This document shows, piece after piece, positions 48,132-56,047 of a stretch of 64,000 nucleotides of DNA (within the stretch, counting starts at the first letter, position 1; each line of letters begins with the position of its first letter). The DNA lies in contig NC_022571.1 of the NCBI RefSeq assembly GCF_000473995.1, positions 3,193,416 through 3,257,415 on the forward strand, read 5' to 3'. The notes under the pieces were generated by a model. It ran no database searches. It had not been told where the DNA came from and worked only from the letters and a program-made list of their open reading frames with translations. The position numbers and the translations under genes were made by a program. The stretch comes from Clostridium saccharobutylicum DSM 13864 (lineage in GTDB: Bacteria; Bacillota; Clostridia; Clostridiales; Clostridiaceae).

Positions 48132-48158
48132 AAATAGTGAGCTATTAGCCCACTATTT
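48132..48158 (-). promoter_or_regulatory. Leader hairpin before the response regulator
   Basis: AAATAGTGGGCT and AGCTCACTATTT pair with a short loop, and on the minus strand a short T-tract (TTTTCTT) follows, then the GGAGG site. This could be an attenuator or a processing hairpin in the two-component leader. Function is inferred from position only. Confidence 0.45.
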
Positions 48159-48652
48159 AGTACTACTATAATATATACTATTTTAAAAATTTTTGCTATG
48201 TTTATCCTTAATTATAAATCATTCATGATACATTTTTCTATTTTTTAATTATATACCTTATATTTTTATTTTTTCAAAATGCCGTGAATATATGCTACTT
48301 CAATTTCAATAAATAAAATTAATTCAAAATAAAATAACATAAATATTATTCCTGTGGATGATTCTAATTTATAATATAATTCATTACAATTTTTATGTTA
48401 ATTGATTATTTATACAGTTTATTTCTATCTTTTGCACCTTCAAGCTTGTACTTACTATGTATCTTTATTTATATATTTTTTAATTTGATTATGGTTGGTA
48501 ATTTATAACTTATTAAAAGTGTTATTTATATATTTTTATTTCATGCAATTTTTCATTTTAATAGAATCAAATTTTTCTTACTTCTAATTCTTAAATATAT
48601 AGATAAGAAAAAATTATTTACTAAAATCTCAATTTTAATGAAGAAATACACC
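48159..48652. other. AT-rich intergenic region, no gene seen
   Basis: About 490 bases between the CotF gene and the response regulator hold only short, stop-rich frames, homopolymer-rich sequence and no clear hairpins or ribosome sites. The promoter for the two-component operon should lie here, but I cannot place it. Confidence 0.4.
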
Positions 48653-48958
48653 TTACTTAAATTTTTTAACAAGGTTTAAAGCCACATCTGTAGTATTAAT
48701 ATCTACTTTTAATTGTTCTTGCATGTTATAAGCATGATAATATCCCTTTTCCATCATATAATTTGAAATCTTATCGTGAGTAACAATGGCATCCTCTAAT
48801 TGTTTTCTCAATACTAACCTTACTTCTGGGGAGGTTGTTTCTGTTATTGCAACAGCATAATTTTGTACTCCACTTTTAGCAGAAATCAAAAAATCTGTAG
48901 CAATAACCTGATCAGTCATCTTATCCATTCCTGTAAGAGTTTCTATTAATCCATTCAT
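48653..48958 (-). CDS. Spore coat protein CotF family (copy B)
   Basis: This 101-residue four-helix, ferritin-like protein of the Coat_F family contains TDFLISAKSGVQNYAVAITE and RLVLRKQLEDAIVTHDKISN, with the tyrosine-rich MMEKGYYHAYN end. It resembles copy A at 50399-50761 over most of its length. CotF-like proteins are spore coat components. It follows a small helical protein gene by 25 bases, repeating the arrangement of copy A. Confidence 0.88.
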   Translation of the reverse strand: MNGLIETLTGMDKMTDQVIATDFLISAKSGVQNYAVAITETTSPEVRLVLRKQLEDAIVTHDKISNYMMEKGYYHAYNMQEQLKVDINTTDVALNLVKKFK

Positions 48959-48983
48959 AAATTATTCACCTTCTTCTTATTAA

Positions 48984-49211
48984 TTACGATTTAATATTTT
49001 GTGAAACAGCAATATTAGATTTTTCAATAAGATTTCTTAATTCCTCAATGTCATTTTGTGATTGAGTCACATCTTTTTGTAATATTGATTTTAATTCATC
49101 ATCAGAAACTAATGGTGACATAGTAACTGATTTTGTTAAGCAAGTATTTTTAAATGTTAGTATTTCATGTAATTGCATCACTTCATTAGGTGTAATATCT
49201 TGTTCATTCAT
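48984..49211 (-). CDS. Small CotF-associated helical protein (copy B)
   Basis: This 75-residue predicted all-helical protein begins NEQDITPNEVMQLHEILTFK and resembles copy A at 50816-51025 (PNEMQ-type start, then MQIHEMLNFKTICMT). It likely pairs with CotF as a half-length coat protein of the same fold. No catalytic motif is visible. A good GGAGG precedes the ATG. Confidence 0.75.
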   Translation of the reverse strand: MNEQDITPNEVMQLHEILTFKNTCLTKSVTMSPLVSDDELKSILQKDVTQSQNDIEELRNLIEKSNIAVSQNIKS

Positions 49212-49245
49212 TTATCCTAACCTCCTTAATTAAATTTAATAGATT

Positions 49246-50382
49246 TTATGGTTTTAATACAACTTTAATACAATTATCTGTCTTTGTATCAAAAACTTCA
49301 TACCCATACTCTGCTTTATCTAATGGTAACCTATGCGTAATGATATCACTTGGATCAATCTTTTCTTCACAAAGTAACTTATAGAGGGTTGGCATATACG
49401 GAATTACAGGTGCCTGACCTGTTCTTATATTAATATTACGATTCATTATGTCACCAAAAGGAAAAGCATTATATCTGCCTCCGTATACTCCTGTTACTTG
49501 AATCATTCCACCTTTTCTCACTGCTTGAGTAGCCATAACAAAAGCACCTAATGATCCACTTTGAAGTTTTAATCCGGAGCCTAAAAATTCCATTGGTGTC
49601 ATTTTTCCATCCATACCTACACAATCTATTACTACATCTGCACCACCATGAGTAATTTCTCTTAAATATTCTCCAGTATTATCATGTGCTTCAAAATTAA
49701 CTGTTTCTACTTTATTATGCTTTCTTGCATGTTCCAAACGATAATCTATATAATCAACTGCTATAACTCTTTCTGCCCCATGAAGCCAACAAAACTTTTG
49801 TGCTAATAAACCAACTGGGCCACATCCTAATACAATAACTGTATTTCCGCTCTTAACTCCTGCATTTTCAACACTCCAATAGGCAGTAGCCATAGCATCA
49901 GACATTAATAATAATTTCTCATCCTCTACTTCACAATTCTCTGGAATTTTAAAAGGAGTAAAATTAGCATAGGGAACTCTCATATATTCTGCCTGCCCTC
50001 CTGGATAACCACCAAAGGTATCTGAATATCCAAAAAAACCACCACTCTCACCATTTGGATTTGAATTATCACACATACACGTTAAGTCGTGCTTACAATA
50101 AAAGCATTCGCCACAACTCACATTAAAAGGGACAATAACTCTATCACCTTTTTTTAAATTTTTAACGTCTGGTCCTACTTCTTCAACAATCCCCATAGGC
50201 TCATGACCTATAATATAATCTTGATATACATTAGGAATCATATCATGAATTAAATGCAAATCTGAACCACAGATTGCTGTACTAGTTAATTTAACAATTA
50301 TATCATCAGGTTTTTGAATTTTAGGATCTGGAACTTCCTTAACTTTTACATTTTTTATTCCTTGAAATGTTACTGCCTTCAT
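49246..50382 (-). CDS. Zinc-dependent alcohol dehydrogenase (formaldehyde dehydrogenase-like)
   Basis: This MDR-family enzyme of about 378 residues has the catalytic-zinc TAICGSDLHLIHD and GHEPMGIVEEVG, the structural-zinc cysteine lobe CGECFYCKHDLTCMC and the NAD-binding GCGPVGLLAQKF. The subgroup resembles glutathione-independent formaldehyde dehydrogenases. GGAGG lies 7 bases before the ATG at 50382; the upstream-open frame overlaps CotF copy A and is rejected. The gene is sandwiched between two CotF cassettes on one strand, so it may be expressed in the mother cell during sporulation (inference). Confidence 0.9.
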   Translation of the reverse strand: MKAVTFQGIKNVKVKEVPDPKIQKPDDIIVKLTSTAICGSDLHLIHDMIPNVYQDYIIGHEPMGIVEEVGPDVKNLKKGDRVIVPFNVSCGECFYCKHDLTCMCDNSNPNGESGGFFGYSDTFGGYPGGQAEYMRVPYANFTPFKIPENCEVEDEKLLLMSDAMATAYWSVENAGVKSGNTVIVLGCGPVGLLAQKFCWLHGAERVIAVDYIDYRLEHARKHNKVETVNFEAHDNTGEYLREITHGGADVVIDCVGMDGKMTPMEFLGSGLKLQSGSLGAFVMATQAVRKGGMIQVTGVYGGRYNAFPFGDIMNRNINIRTGQAPVIPYMPTLYKLLCEEKIDPSDIITHRLPLDKAEYGYEVFDTKTDNCIKVVLKP

Positions 50383-50398
50383 TACACTACCTCCGTAA

Positions 50399-50761
50399 TT
50401 ATTTTTCTGGTGTTGCAAATGTACCAATTCTACTTGTGTCACCTGGAAATAAATCCAAACTTGCAATTTGGGACGCTGTTGTAGATGATTCTATATCCAT
50501 TTTAAATTGTTTTTCTAAATCAATAGGATGAAGCCATCCTTTTTCAATCATGAGATTAGATATTTCTTCATGTAAGTCAATTGCATGATCTAATTGTTCT
50601 TTTAAAACACTTCTAACCTGTGGAGTTGCTGATTCAGTCAATGCTATTGCACAATTTCTAACACCACTTTTTGCATTTAATAAAAATCCAAGTGACATAT
50701 TTGCATCAACAAGTTTAGGCATACCCTCTGCATTTCTAATTTCTAAATAATCATTAATCAT
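50399..50761 (-). CDS. Spore coat protein CotF family (copy A)
   Basis: This 120-residue Coat_F protein has SLGFLLNAKSGVRNCAIALT and RSVLKEQLDHAIDLHEEISN, the same helices as copy B, plus a longer C-terminal tail (SLDLFPGDTSRIGTF). It ends 17 bases before the dehydrogenase start. GAGGAGG precedes the ATG. Confidence 0.88.
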   Translation of the reverse strand: MINDYLEIRNAEGMPKLVDANMSLGFLLNAKSGVRNCAIALTESATPQVRSVLKEQLDHAIDLHEEISNLMIEKGWLHPIDLEKQFKMDIESSTTASQIASLDLFPGDTSRIGTFATPEK

Positions 50762-50815
50762 TATTTTTTCCTCCTCTGTTTATATATCACTTTATATCTA
50801 AATCAACCATTTTAT

Positions 50816-51025
50816 TCATCTTATTTTAGGAGCTTTTTTTAATAAACCTTGTAAACTGCTTATTTCTGCAATAGACTGTTGCACATCCTTTTCTAAGAGT
50901 GCTTTAAGATCTTGATCAAAAACTACACCTTCCATCATTTTAGATGTGGTCATACATATAGTTTTGAAATTTAGCATTTCATGAATCTGCATTGTTTCAT
51001 TTGGTCCCAAATAATTTTCCTCCAT
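50816..51025 (-). CDS. Small CotF-associated helical protein (copy A)
   Basis: This protein of about 69 residues starts EENYLGPNETMQIHEMLNFK and parallels copy B. The frame stays open upstream to 51115, but GGAGGTGATATT directly precedes the ATG at 51025. It is the first gene of the five-gene coat/dehydrogenase cluster. Confidence 0.72.
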   Translation of the reverse strand: MEENYLGPNETMQIHEMLNFKTICMTTSKMMEGVVFDQDLKALLEKDVQQSIAEISSLQGLLKKAPKIR

Positions 51026-51453
51026 AATATCACCTCCTAAGTTTTGTGTAATACATGTATTGTTCCACATACAACTCTCAGTTATACGATTAATAGAATA
51101 AAATAAAAACAGCAAAAAAACTCAATTCAAGCTAAAAATCAACCTCACATTGAGCTTTCTATTCAACATTTTTAGTTTCTTTTGTCATCTTAATTGCATC
51201 AAATCAATTAGTTCCACCTAAGTGTCCTATTATCAATTTAATATCACTCATTGAAATCATCTAATATATTATTTATAGAAAATTAGTATGTTTATATTAT
51301 ACCTATTACATAAAATTAGATATAATATAAACAAATTAATAAATAGCCTAATATTCAAAAATAGTCAATCATGCCTTTTTACATAATATACAAATAATTA
51401 TAAATAAAAACGGAAATTATAATATATATCCATAGAAATAAAAGGAGTTTTTA
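51026..51453. other. Divergent intergenic region between coat cluster and transglycosylase
   Basis: No gene is visible. It must hold the leftward promoter of the coat cluster and the rightward promoter of the transglycosylase gene. A TATAAT at about 51417 is close to the plus-strand gene but lacks a convincing -35. A weak hairpin involving CTCAAT/ATTGAG lies near 51120-51165. Confidence 0.4.
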
Positions 51454-52254
51454 ATGAAAAAGAAAAAAAATAATCGCAATAATTTTAAAAATAAAACATT
51501 ATCAAAGGTTTTACATTTTCTTATTATAATAATAATTTTAATTAGTGGATTTATTTATTTTAAATATTGGCCTACCATTTCATTTTTATATAATGATGCA
51601 ACTAAAAAAGTAAATAATTGTACAATAGATACCTTTAACACCAATAAATCAAATAATTTAAATACTTTAAATAACAAAGATCCCTTATATTTAAAATCAT
51701 CATTTATTCCCCAAGATGTTAAAAATGCTTTCATTGCTATTGAAGATAAAGATTTTTATAATCACGGAGGTGTAAGCGTAAAAGCTGTCTTTAGATCAAT
51801 ATATTCTATATTCACTAATGATTGGAGAATAACACAAGGTGGCAGCACCATTACTCAGCAACTATCACGAAATGTTTTTTTAAACTTTGACAAGAATTAT
51901 GAACGAAAAGTTGAAGAGATGTTTATTGCCACTAAATTAGAACAAAAATTCACAAAAGATCAAATATTAGAATTTTATATTAATAATATATATTTCAGTA
52001 ATAATGCTTATGGTCTTAATACTGCTGCCAAAAAATTTTTTAATAAAGATTGTAGAGAACTAAATCTTTCACAGATATGTTTTTTAGTTGCAATTCCTAA
52101 TGAGCCACAATATTATGATCCAATAAAACATCTAGATAATACTTTACAACGAAGAAATTTAGTATTAGAAAAGATGAAAGAATATAATTACATTACTGAT
52201 GAACAATATAAAAACGCTATTAATTATAAGATAATTTTAAATACAGGTAAATAA
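51454..52254 (+). CDS. Monofunctional peptidoglycan transglycosylase (GT51)
   Basis: This 266-residue protein has an N-terminal membrane anchor (FLIIIIILISGFIYFKYWP) and one GT51 domain. All motifs are present: the catalytic Glu in AIEDKDFYNHGG, ITQGGSTITQQLSRN, RKVEEMFIATKLE and KDQILEFYINNIYF. There is no transpeptidase domain, so it polymerises lipid II glycan strands only. AAAAGGAG precedes the ATG. A terminator follows. Confidence 0.93.
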   Translation: MKKKKNNRNNFKNKTLSKVLHFLIIIIILISGFIYFKYWPTISFLYNDATKKVNNCTIDTFNTNKSNNLNTLNNKDPLYLKSSFIPQDVKNAFIAIEDKDFYNHGGVSVKAVFRSIYSIFTNDWRITQGGSTITQQLSRNVFLNFDKNYERKVEEMFIATKLEQKFTKDQILEFYINNIYFSNNAYGLNTAAKKFFNKDCRELNLSQICFLVAIPNEPQYYDPIKHLDNTLQRRNLVLEKMKEYNYITDEQYKNAINYKIILNTGK

Positions 52255-52289
52255 TAACAAAAATTATCCAAAATCCTCTATTATAATGA

Positions 52290-52321
52290 GAAAACTCCCT
52301 AGTAATTTGGGGAGTTTTTAT
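52290..52321 (+). terminator. Rho-independent terminator after the transglycosylase
   Basis: AAAACTCCC pairs with GGGAGTTTT around a CTAGTAATTTG loop and is followed by a T-rich stretch, 36 bases after the stop codon. Confidence 0.85.
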
Positions 52322-52335
52322 TATTCATTATATTT

Positions 52336-52452
52336 TTAAGACGTCCAAACACCATTTTTATCTACATGATAACCGTCAGATGTTGTTGGTATTGTTGTAA
52401 TTAAAGATGCTGCTAATAATAATCCTGTTATTATTTTTTGATTTTTTATCAT
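52336..52452 (-). CDS. Tiny secreted protein or remnant with wall-binding-repeat end
   Basis: This 38-residue frame starts IKNQKIITGLLLAASLITTI, a good signal peptide, and ends GYHVDKNGVWTS, which resembles the end of a clostridial cell-wall-binding repeat. It could be a leftover of an exported repeat protein whose middle has been deleted. The ribosome binding site is weak (GAGGGT, about 16 bases upstream), so expression is uncertain. Confidence 0.4.
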   Translation of the reverse strand: MIKNQKIITGLLLAASLITTIPTTSDGYHVDKNGVWTS

Positions 52453-52693
52453 ATGTATCTTTCATACCCTCATCTTGAATTTAAATATAATAACCTATAG
52501 TCCATGTTTAGAAAAACTTTAATTAAACTCAAGATATTTCTTATATATTCTCAGTTAAAAATTCTTACTAAATTCAATTAAAAATCATTCAAAACCTTTA
52601 TAAAAAGTTTTATTATTTCTTTTAGCTTTCATCTTTATTTTCCTCAATAAAATACACCTCCGCACACCTATAGATGGGAGTAGCTTTTTATGT

Positions 52694-52746
52694 ATAAAAA
52701 AATACGCACATCTATAGATAATAAAATCTATTAGATGTGCGTATTT
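52694..52746 (-). terminator. Strong hairpin beside the transposon end
   Basis: AATACGCACATCTAATAGAT and ATCTATAGATGTGCGTATT pair around a short loop, with TTTTTTT directly after on the minus strand. It is a typical terminator and marks the last clearly chromosomal feature before the candidate transposon end. Confidence 0.75.
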
Positions 52747-52754
52747 AGAACCGT

Positions 52755-53308
52755 CTACCTAACTAGGTAAAACCCTCTAAAATTGTTCCCTCATAAAAAA
52801 CCTCCCCAATCCTCCCACACCCTCTCGCCCCTCACTACGCCTCACTTTCCACCTTTCCCCAATTTCTGTATCATATTAAAAATCCCCACGTCAAAATCGC
52901 CCTTTTTTCCGACTTATGAACAGGTTGAAAATCAGATAAAATGCCAGAATCATAATAAAGTTCCCCAAAAATATCAGGCATAAAACATCTCTCTAATCCC
53001 GTCTTTTCTTTTTCCAATTTCATCTCAATATTATGATGTCCACGCATAACTTCCCGTCCAATTTATTGCGTTTTACATCTTGCCGAGCCTATCTTTTCTC
53101 TTCTGTCTTAGCTCTATCATCTTCTCTTCCTTAATCCTATCTAACGCAAGGCTTCGCTTCGGTTTCCTCTTATTCTTCTCCTGCTATCTAACCTATTATT
53201 TGAATCAACAAACAACGAAAAGCATGAATAGATACAGGCATAACTCCTGCAACTTTTTCATGCTTTAGAACTGGAAATTTTATTTGATTTTTTGCTTGAT
53301 TTGGACGC
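52755..53308. other. Non-coding remnant of atypical composition
   Basis: This stretch is pyrimidine-rich on the plus strand and visibly less AT-rich than its surroundings. It holds no intact gene. On the minus strand a 36-residue basic stretch at 53073-53183 (KRKPKRSLALDRIKEEKMIE) has no start and looks like the tail of a mobilisation-type protein. A 58-codon frame (52871-53047) overlaps the candidate TnsB sites and is not trusted. A hairpin with AGCATGA/TCATGCT arms lies at 53221-53265. Confidence 0.5.
52867..52967 (+). repeat. Candidate transposon left end: TGT tip and two TnsB-type sites
   Basis: TGTATCATATTAAAAATCCC begins at 52867 and AATCATAATAAAGTTCCCCA lies at 52948-52967. They agree at about 16 of 20 positions and resemble the sites at 53371-53430 in inverse orientation. 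The widely spaced layout and the AATAAAGT core recall the left end of Tn7. The terminal TGT fits the TGT...ACA rule of Tn7-like elements. This is an inference without the other end in view. Confidence 0.5.
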
Positions 53309-53350
53309 AAAAAAGCCCCGCATTTTGTTCCTAAGAACTCCCTGCGGGGC
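53309..53350 (-). terminator. Rho-independent terminator downstream of the HNH gene
   Basis: GCCCCGCA and TGCGGGGC pair, with an inner GTTCCTAAGAAC hairpin, and on the minus strand TTTTTT follows. It is the first terminator after the ptuAB-like operon. Its high GC content stands out from the surroundings. Confidence 0.82.
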
Positions 53351-53370
53351 GTATTCCCTATCTATTTTTC

Positions 53371-53433
53371 CCGAACTTTATTATGAGTTTGGGATATTTA
53401 TTATTAGATGGGGAACTTTATTATTAATAGACA
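53371..53433 (-). repeat. Three tandem 20-bp TnsB-type sites ending in ACA
   Basis: Three exact-period 20-base units lie at 53371, 53391 and 53411 with consensus GGGAACTTTATTATTAGA-like sequence. Read on the minus strand they give TGTCTATTAATAATAAAGTT at the tip (53433), then two more AATAATAAA sites. Tight tandem sites at one end, against spread sites at the other, is the right/left asymmetry known from Tn7. The tip faces right, so the unit belongs to an element lying to the left (52867-53433). Confidence 0.55.
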
Positions 53434-53479
53434 TAGATAGTTTCAAGGATTATATTAAAAATAGCTATATTTTATAAAA

Positions 53480-54520
53480 TTAATCTACAATATGTTTATC
53501 TCTATAACTCAAATATAATTCATACTCACTAAACGCATATTTTACAGCAAGAGTTAAGGGTTCTTTCTTAGCAAATTTAATACCCTTTTCCAATATATAA
53601 TTTTCAATTTGTTTTTGCGTTAAACTGACTTTCCCCATTTGTTCAATATCATTTAATGTTTCATAAATTGATTCTGCCTTTGCTTCAACATAGTCATATA
53701 CTCTCCTTGGGCTATATCTTGATTTCAAATTTAACAATTTTAAATAATTTTCTATAAAACTATCATCTGTGCTTAATTCTATCTTACGTTTTACTATATC
53801 ATTCTCAAATTTGAGCTTGTCTCCAATTTGCATATTATATGGTGAATATATAGGCATATAAACATCACTACCTTTACCATCTGGTTTCTTATTACAAGCA
53901 TGACAAGATGGAATAAGATTATAGGCATTCATAGCCAAAAATGGAAACCTTGATTTTGGCAGAAAATGTTCTACTTCATTATTAAATACACTAATTGTAG
54001 AATCAATATCACAATATGGGCATATCTCTATGTTATTCTCTCTTTTAAAATTTATATGAAAAATATTTCTATCAAAAGAACTTTTTTCATACTTTTTATC
54101 AATTAATATCCATATTTTTTTATAATCAAAAAACATTTCATAAAAAAAATCAGCAAAAAGGAATTTAAATTCCTTACTAATCACTTCTTCTTTAATATTA
54201 TAATTGCCACTATTTATTTCATTATTTTGAAATACGAATATACTATAATAGTTTTCAAGTTCATTTAAAGAGTTGTCACTTATTATTTTATCTATTAAAT
54301 TTCCAAAAGTAACTTTCTTTGTCTTTCTCTTATTTAAATAATTTATTAAACTTCTTGAACTGCCACGCTTTACATCTATGCCATTCTTTATATTTTCACA
54401 AAACGATATATTTAGAGACTGTCTTTTATAGTAAATTATTTCTTCAAACAATGGTTCTATTAATTTATTTCTAAAATCATCTAAAATTACTTTATTAACT
54501 TCATTTGTCACTTTCCACAT
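53480..54520 (-). CDS. HNH endonuclease, Septu PtuB-like
   Basis: This protein of about 346 residues has a helical N-terminal half and a central HNH zinc-type nuclease domain. That domain has CPYCDIDST, EVEHFLPKSRFPFLA (catalytic His), the NLIPSCHACNKKPDGKG second cysteine pair, and a C-terminal helical region. It follows an AAA ATPase gene and overlaps it by 20 bases. GGTGA lies 6 bases before the ATG at 54520. ATPase plus HNH pairs are Septu (PtuAB) anti-phage systems or retron effectors; no reverse transcriptase is present, so Septu-like is preferred. It would cut nucleic acid when released or activated by the ATPase. Confidence 0.8.
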   Translation of the reverse strand: MWKVTNEVNKVILDDFRNKLIEPLFEEIIYYKRQSLNISFCENIKNGIDVKRGSSRSLINYLNKRKTKKVTFGNLIDKIISDNSLNELENYYSIFVFQNNEINSGNYNIKEEVISKEFKFLFADFFYEMFFDYKKIWILIDKKYEKSSFDRNIFHINFKRENNIEICPYCDIDSTISVFNNEVEHFLPKSRFPFLAMNAYNLIPSCHACNKKPDGKGSDVYMPIYSPYNMQIGDKLKFENDIVKRKIELSTDDSFIENYLKLLNLKSRYSPRRVYDYVEAKAESIYETLNDIEQMGKVSLTQKQIENYILEKGIKFAKKEPLTLAVKYAFSEYELYLSYRDKHIVD

Positions 54521-55994
54521 CTTTATCACCAATTTCATTTAATCTTCTAAATAGCATGTATCTAAAGTAAGACTCACCCATATTACTCATTATGTGTTCA
54601 AGTTCTTCTTTAGTTGCTGTATCAATCATTGATAATATTTCTTTTTCTATAATATTTTTAACATTACTATTCTTGAACAACTTCCCATTAATTTCTCTTT
54701 CATTAGCAAGAAATGTATTAAAATTAGGATGTCTTATTGTATCATCTTCTAAAACTAAAATATTTTGAGTAAAAAGCATATTGATGAAAGCATTATTATG
54801 GGTACTAATTAAAAAGTGTGTTTTATATTCATCAAATAAAATCTTTATTACTGTTATTAATTGCTTTATCCATGAATAATTAAGATGAACTTCTGGTTCT
54901 TCTAATATTATTAATGAGTCATCCTCTATCTTTGATAATACAAAAAACACTCTACACAAAAATATTTTTTCTCCTGTACTCATTTTATTTAGGGATATTA
55001 TTTTACTACCTTTTTTTATAAAAAATTCATTGATATACAATTTATCATTTAAAATAAGTCTATATAATAAACTTGTATTAAAAGAATTACCTTCAACAAA
55101 TTTTTTAAAATTAAACTTTTCATTTGAATAAGTTTTCGTATTACTTTTATCATCTATTATGTCTTCACAATATTCACTCCAAAATTCTTCACTCATAACA
55201 TAATTTATAAAATCATCTTCACATTTAAAATTCTTATCTTTTAAGAACTCCTCCCAACTATTAAATCCTTCCTCTTCATAAAAATTTTCAAAAATCTCAT
55301 GTGAATAATTATCATATAAAATAAAATTTCTAAATATATACAACTCTTCTGAAAATTCAAATCCTAACGAAATAAAAAATTCTTCTAATTTATTATTTTC
55401 ATAAAAATACTTTTGTAAAAATTCTATTATTCCTTGTGATATATCCATGCCAAAGCCTGTTTTTTTATACATTTTATCAATAGGTTTTATTTTTATCATC
55501 CTATCCCCTATATAATTCCAACTGTAATCACTTGGATAATCCACATCAAAACATGATACTATAACATTCGTAGGTAGGTGCTTTTTAATTTCATCATAAG
55601 TTACAGTCTGTTCACAGTTTTTACCTATATAAGTTCTTGTCCTTCCATCAAACTCTAATAACAATCTTCTCATTCCATCTACAGTAAAAAATATTTTTTC
55701 TTCTATTTTTTCAATTATTATATCGTCACATTTATTTTCATCAAGCTGATAAATCATTTTAAAATCACTTGGTATTCTATTATGAAACCTTTGCAATTTT
55801 CCAAAAACATGAGCAATAAAACTTAAAATTGTTGTTTTACCAACACCATTTTCACCAACAAATACAGTAAAATTTATATTCCCATAGATTCTACTCATTA
55901 ATTCAATATTATCTTCATTCTTATTGTCATAGAACTCTATTTCTATATTTTTAAATTTTTTATAATTTTTGATGTATAAATATTTTAATATCAA
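54501..55994 (-). CDS. AAA/ABC-type ATPase, Septu PtuA-like
   Basis: This 497-residue ATPase has an N-terminal Walker A (FVGENGVGKTTILSF), an ABC-like signature (LNKMSTGEKIFLCRVFF), a Walker B (SLIILEEPEVHL) and an H-loop (LISTHNNAF), the Rad50/RecF-like layout of OLD/PtuA-type defence ATPases. The middle is a long, acidic helical insert. There is no TOPRIM domain, so it is not an OLD nuclease, and the nuclease is provided by the overlapping HNH gene. It is the first gene of the pair. An AGGAGG-type site lies just before the start. Confidence 0.82.
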   Translation of the reverse strand: MILKYLYIKNYKKFKNIEIEFYDNKNEDNIELMSRIYGNINFTVFVGENGVGKTTILSFIAHVFGKLQRFHNRIPSDFKMIYQLDENKCDDIIIEKIEEKIFFTVDGMRRLLLEFDGRTRTYIGKNCEQTVTYDEIKKHLPTNVIVSCFDVDYPSDYSWNYIGDRMIKIKPIDKMYKKTGFGMDISQGIIEFLQKYFYENNKLEEFFISLGFEFSEELYIFRNFILYDNYSHEIFENFYEEEGFNSWEEFLKDKNFKCEDDFINYVMSEEFWSEYCEDIIDDKSNTKTYSNEKFNFKKFVEGNSFNTSLLYRLILNDKLYINEFFIKKGSKIISLNKMSTGEKIFLCRVFFVLSKIEDDSLIILEEPEVHLNYSWIKQLITVIKILFDEYKTHFLISTHNNAFINMLFTQNILVLEDDTIRHPNFNTFLANEREINGKLFKNSNVKNIIEKEILSMIDTATKEELEHIMSNMGESYFRYMLFRRLNEIGDKDVESDK

Positions 55995-56047
55995 AGTTTT
56001 ACCTCCTATAAATAATATTACAAAAAATATTATTTTAGTTTAATATC

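Noticed and set aside
52871..53047. 58-codon minus-strand frame starting MRGHHNIEM
   Set aside because: It overlaps the candidate TnsB sites, has a poorly spaced ribosome site and no recognisable domain, so it is more likely a chance frame in the transposon end.
53292..53477. 61-residue plus-strand frame over the terminator and tandem repeats
   Set aside because: It crosses a GC-rich terminator hairpin and the three 20-bp repeats; there is no ribosome binding site and composition is repeat-driven.
53480..55994. Retron assignment for the ATPase/HNH pair
   Set aside because: No reverse transcriptase or msr/msd-like region lies nearby, so Septu-like is preferred.
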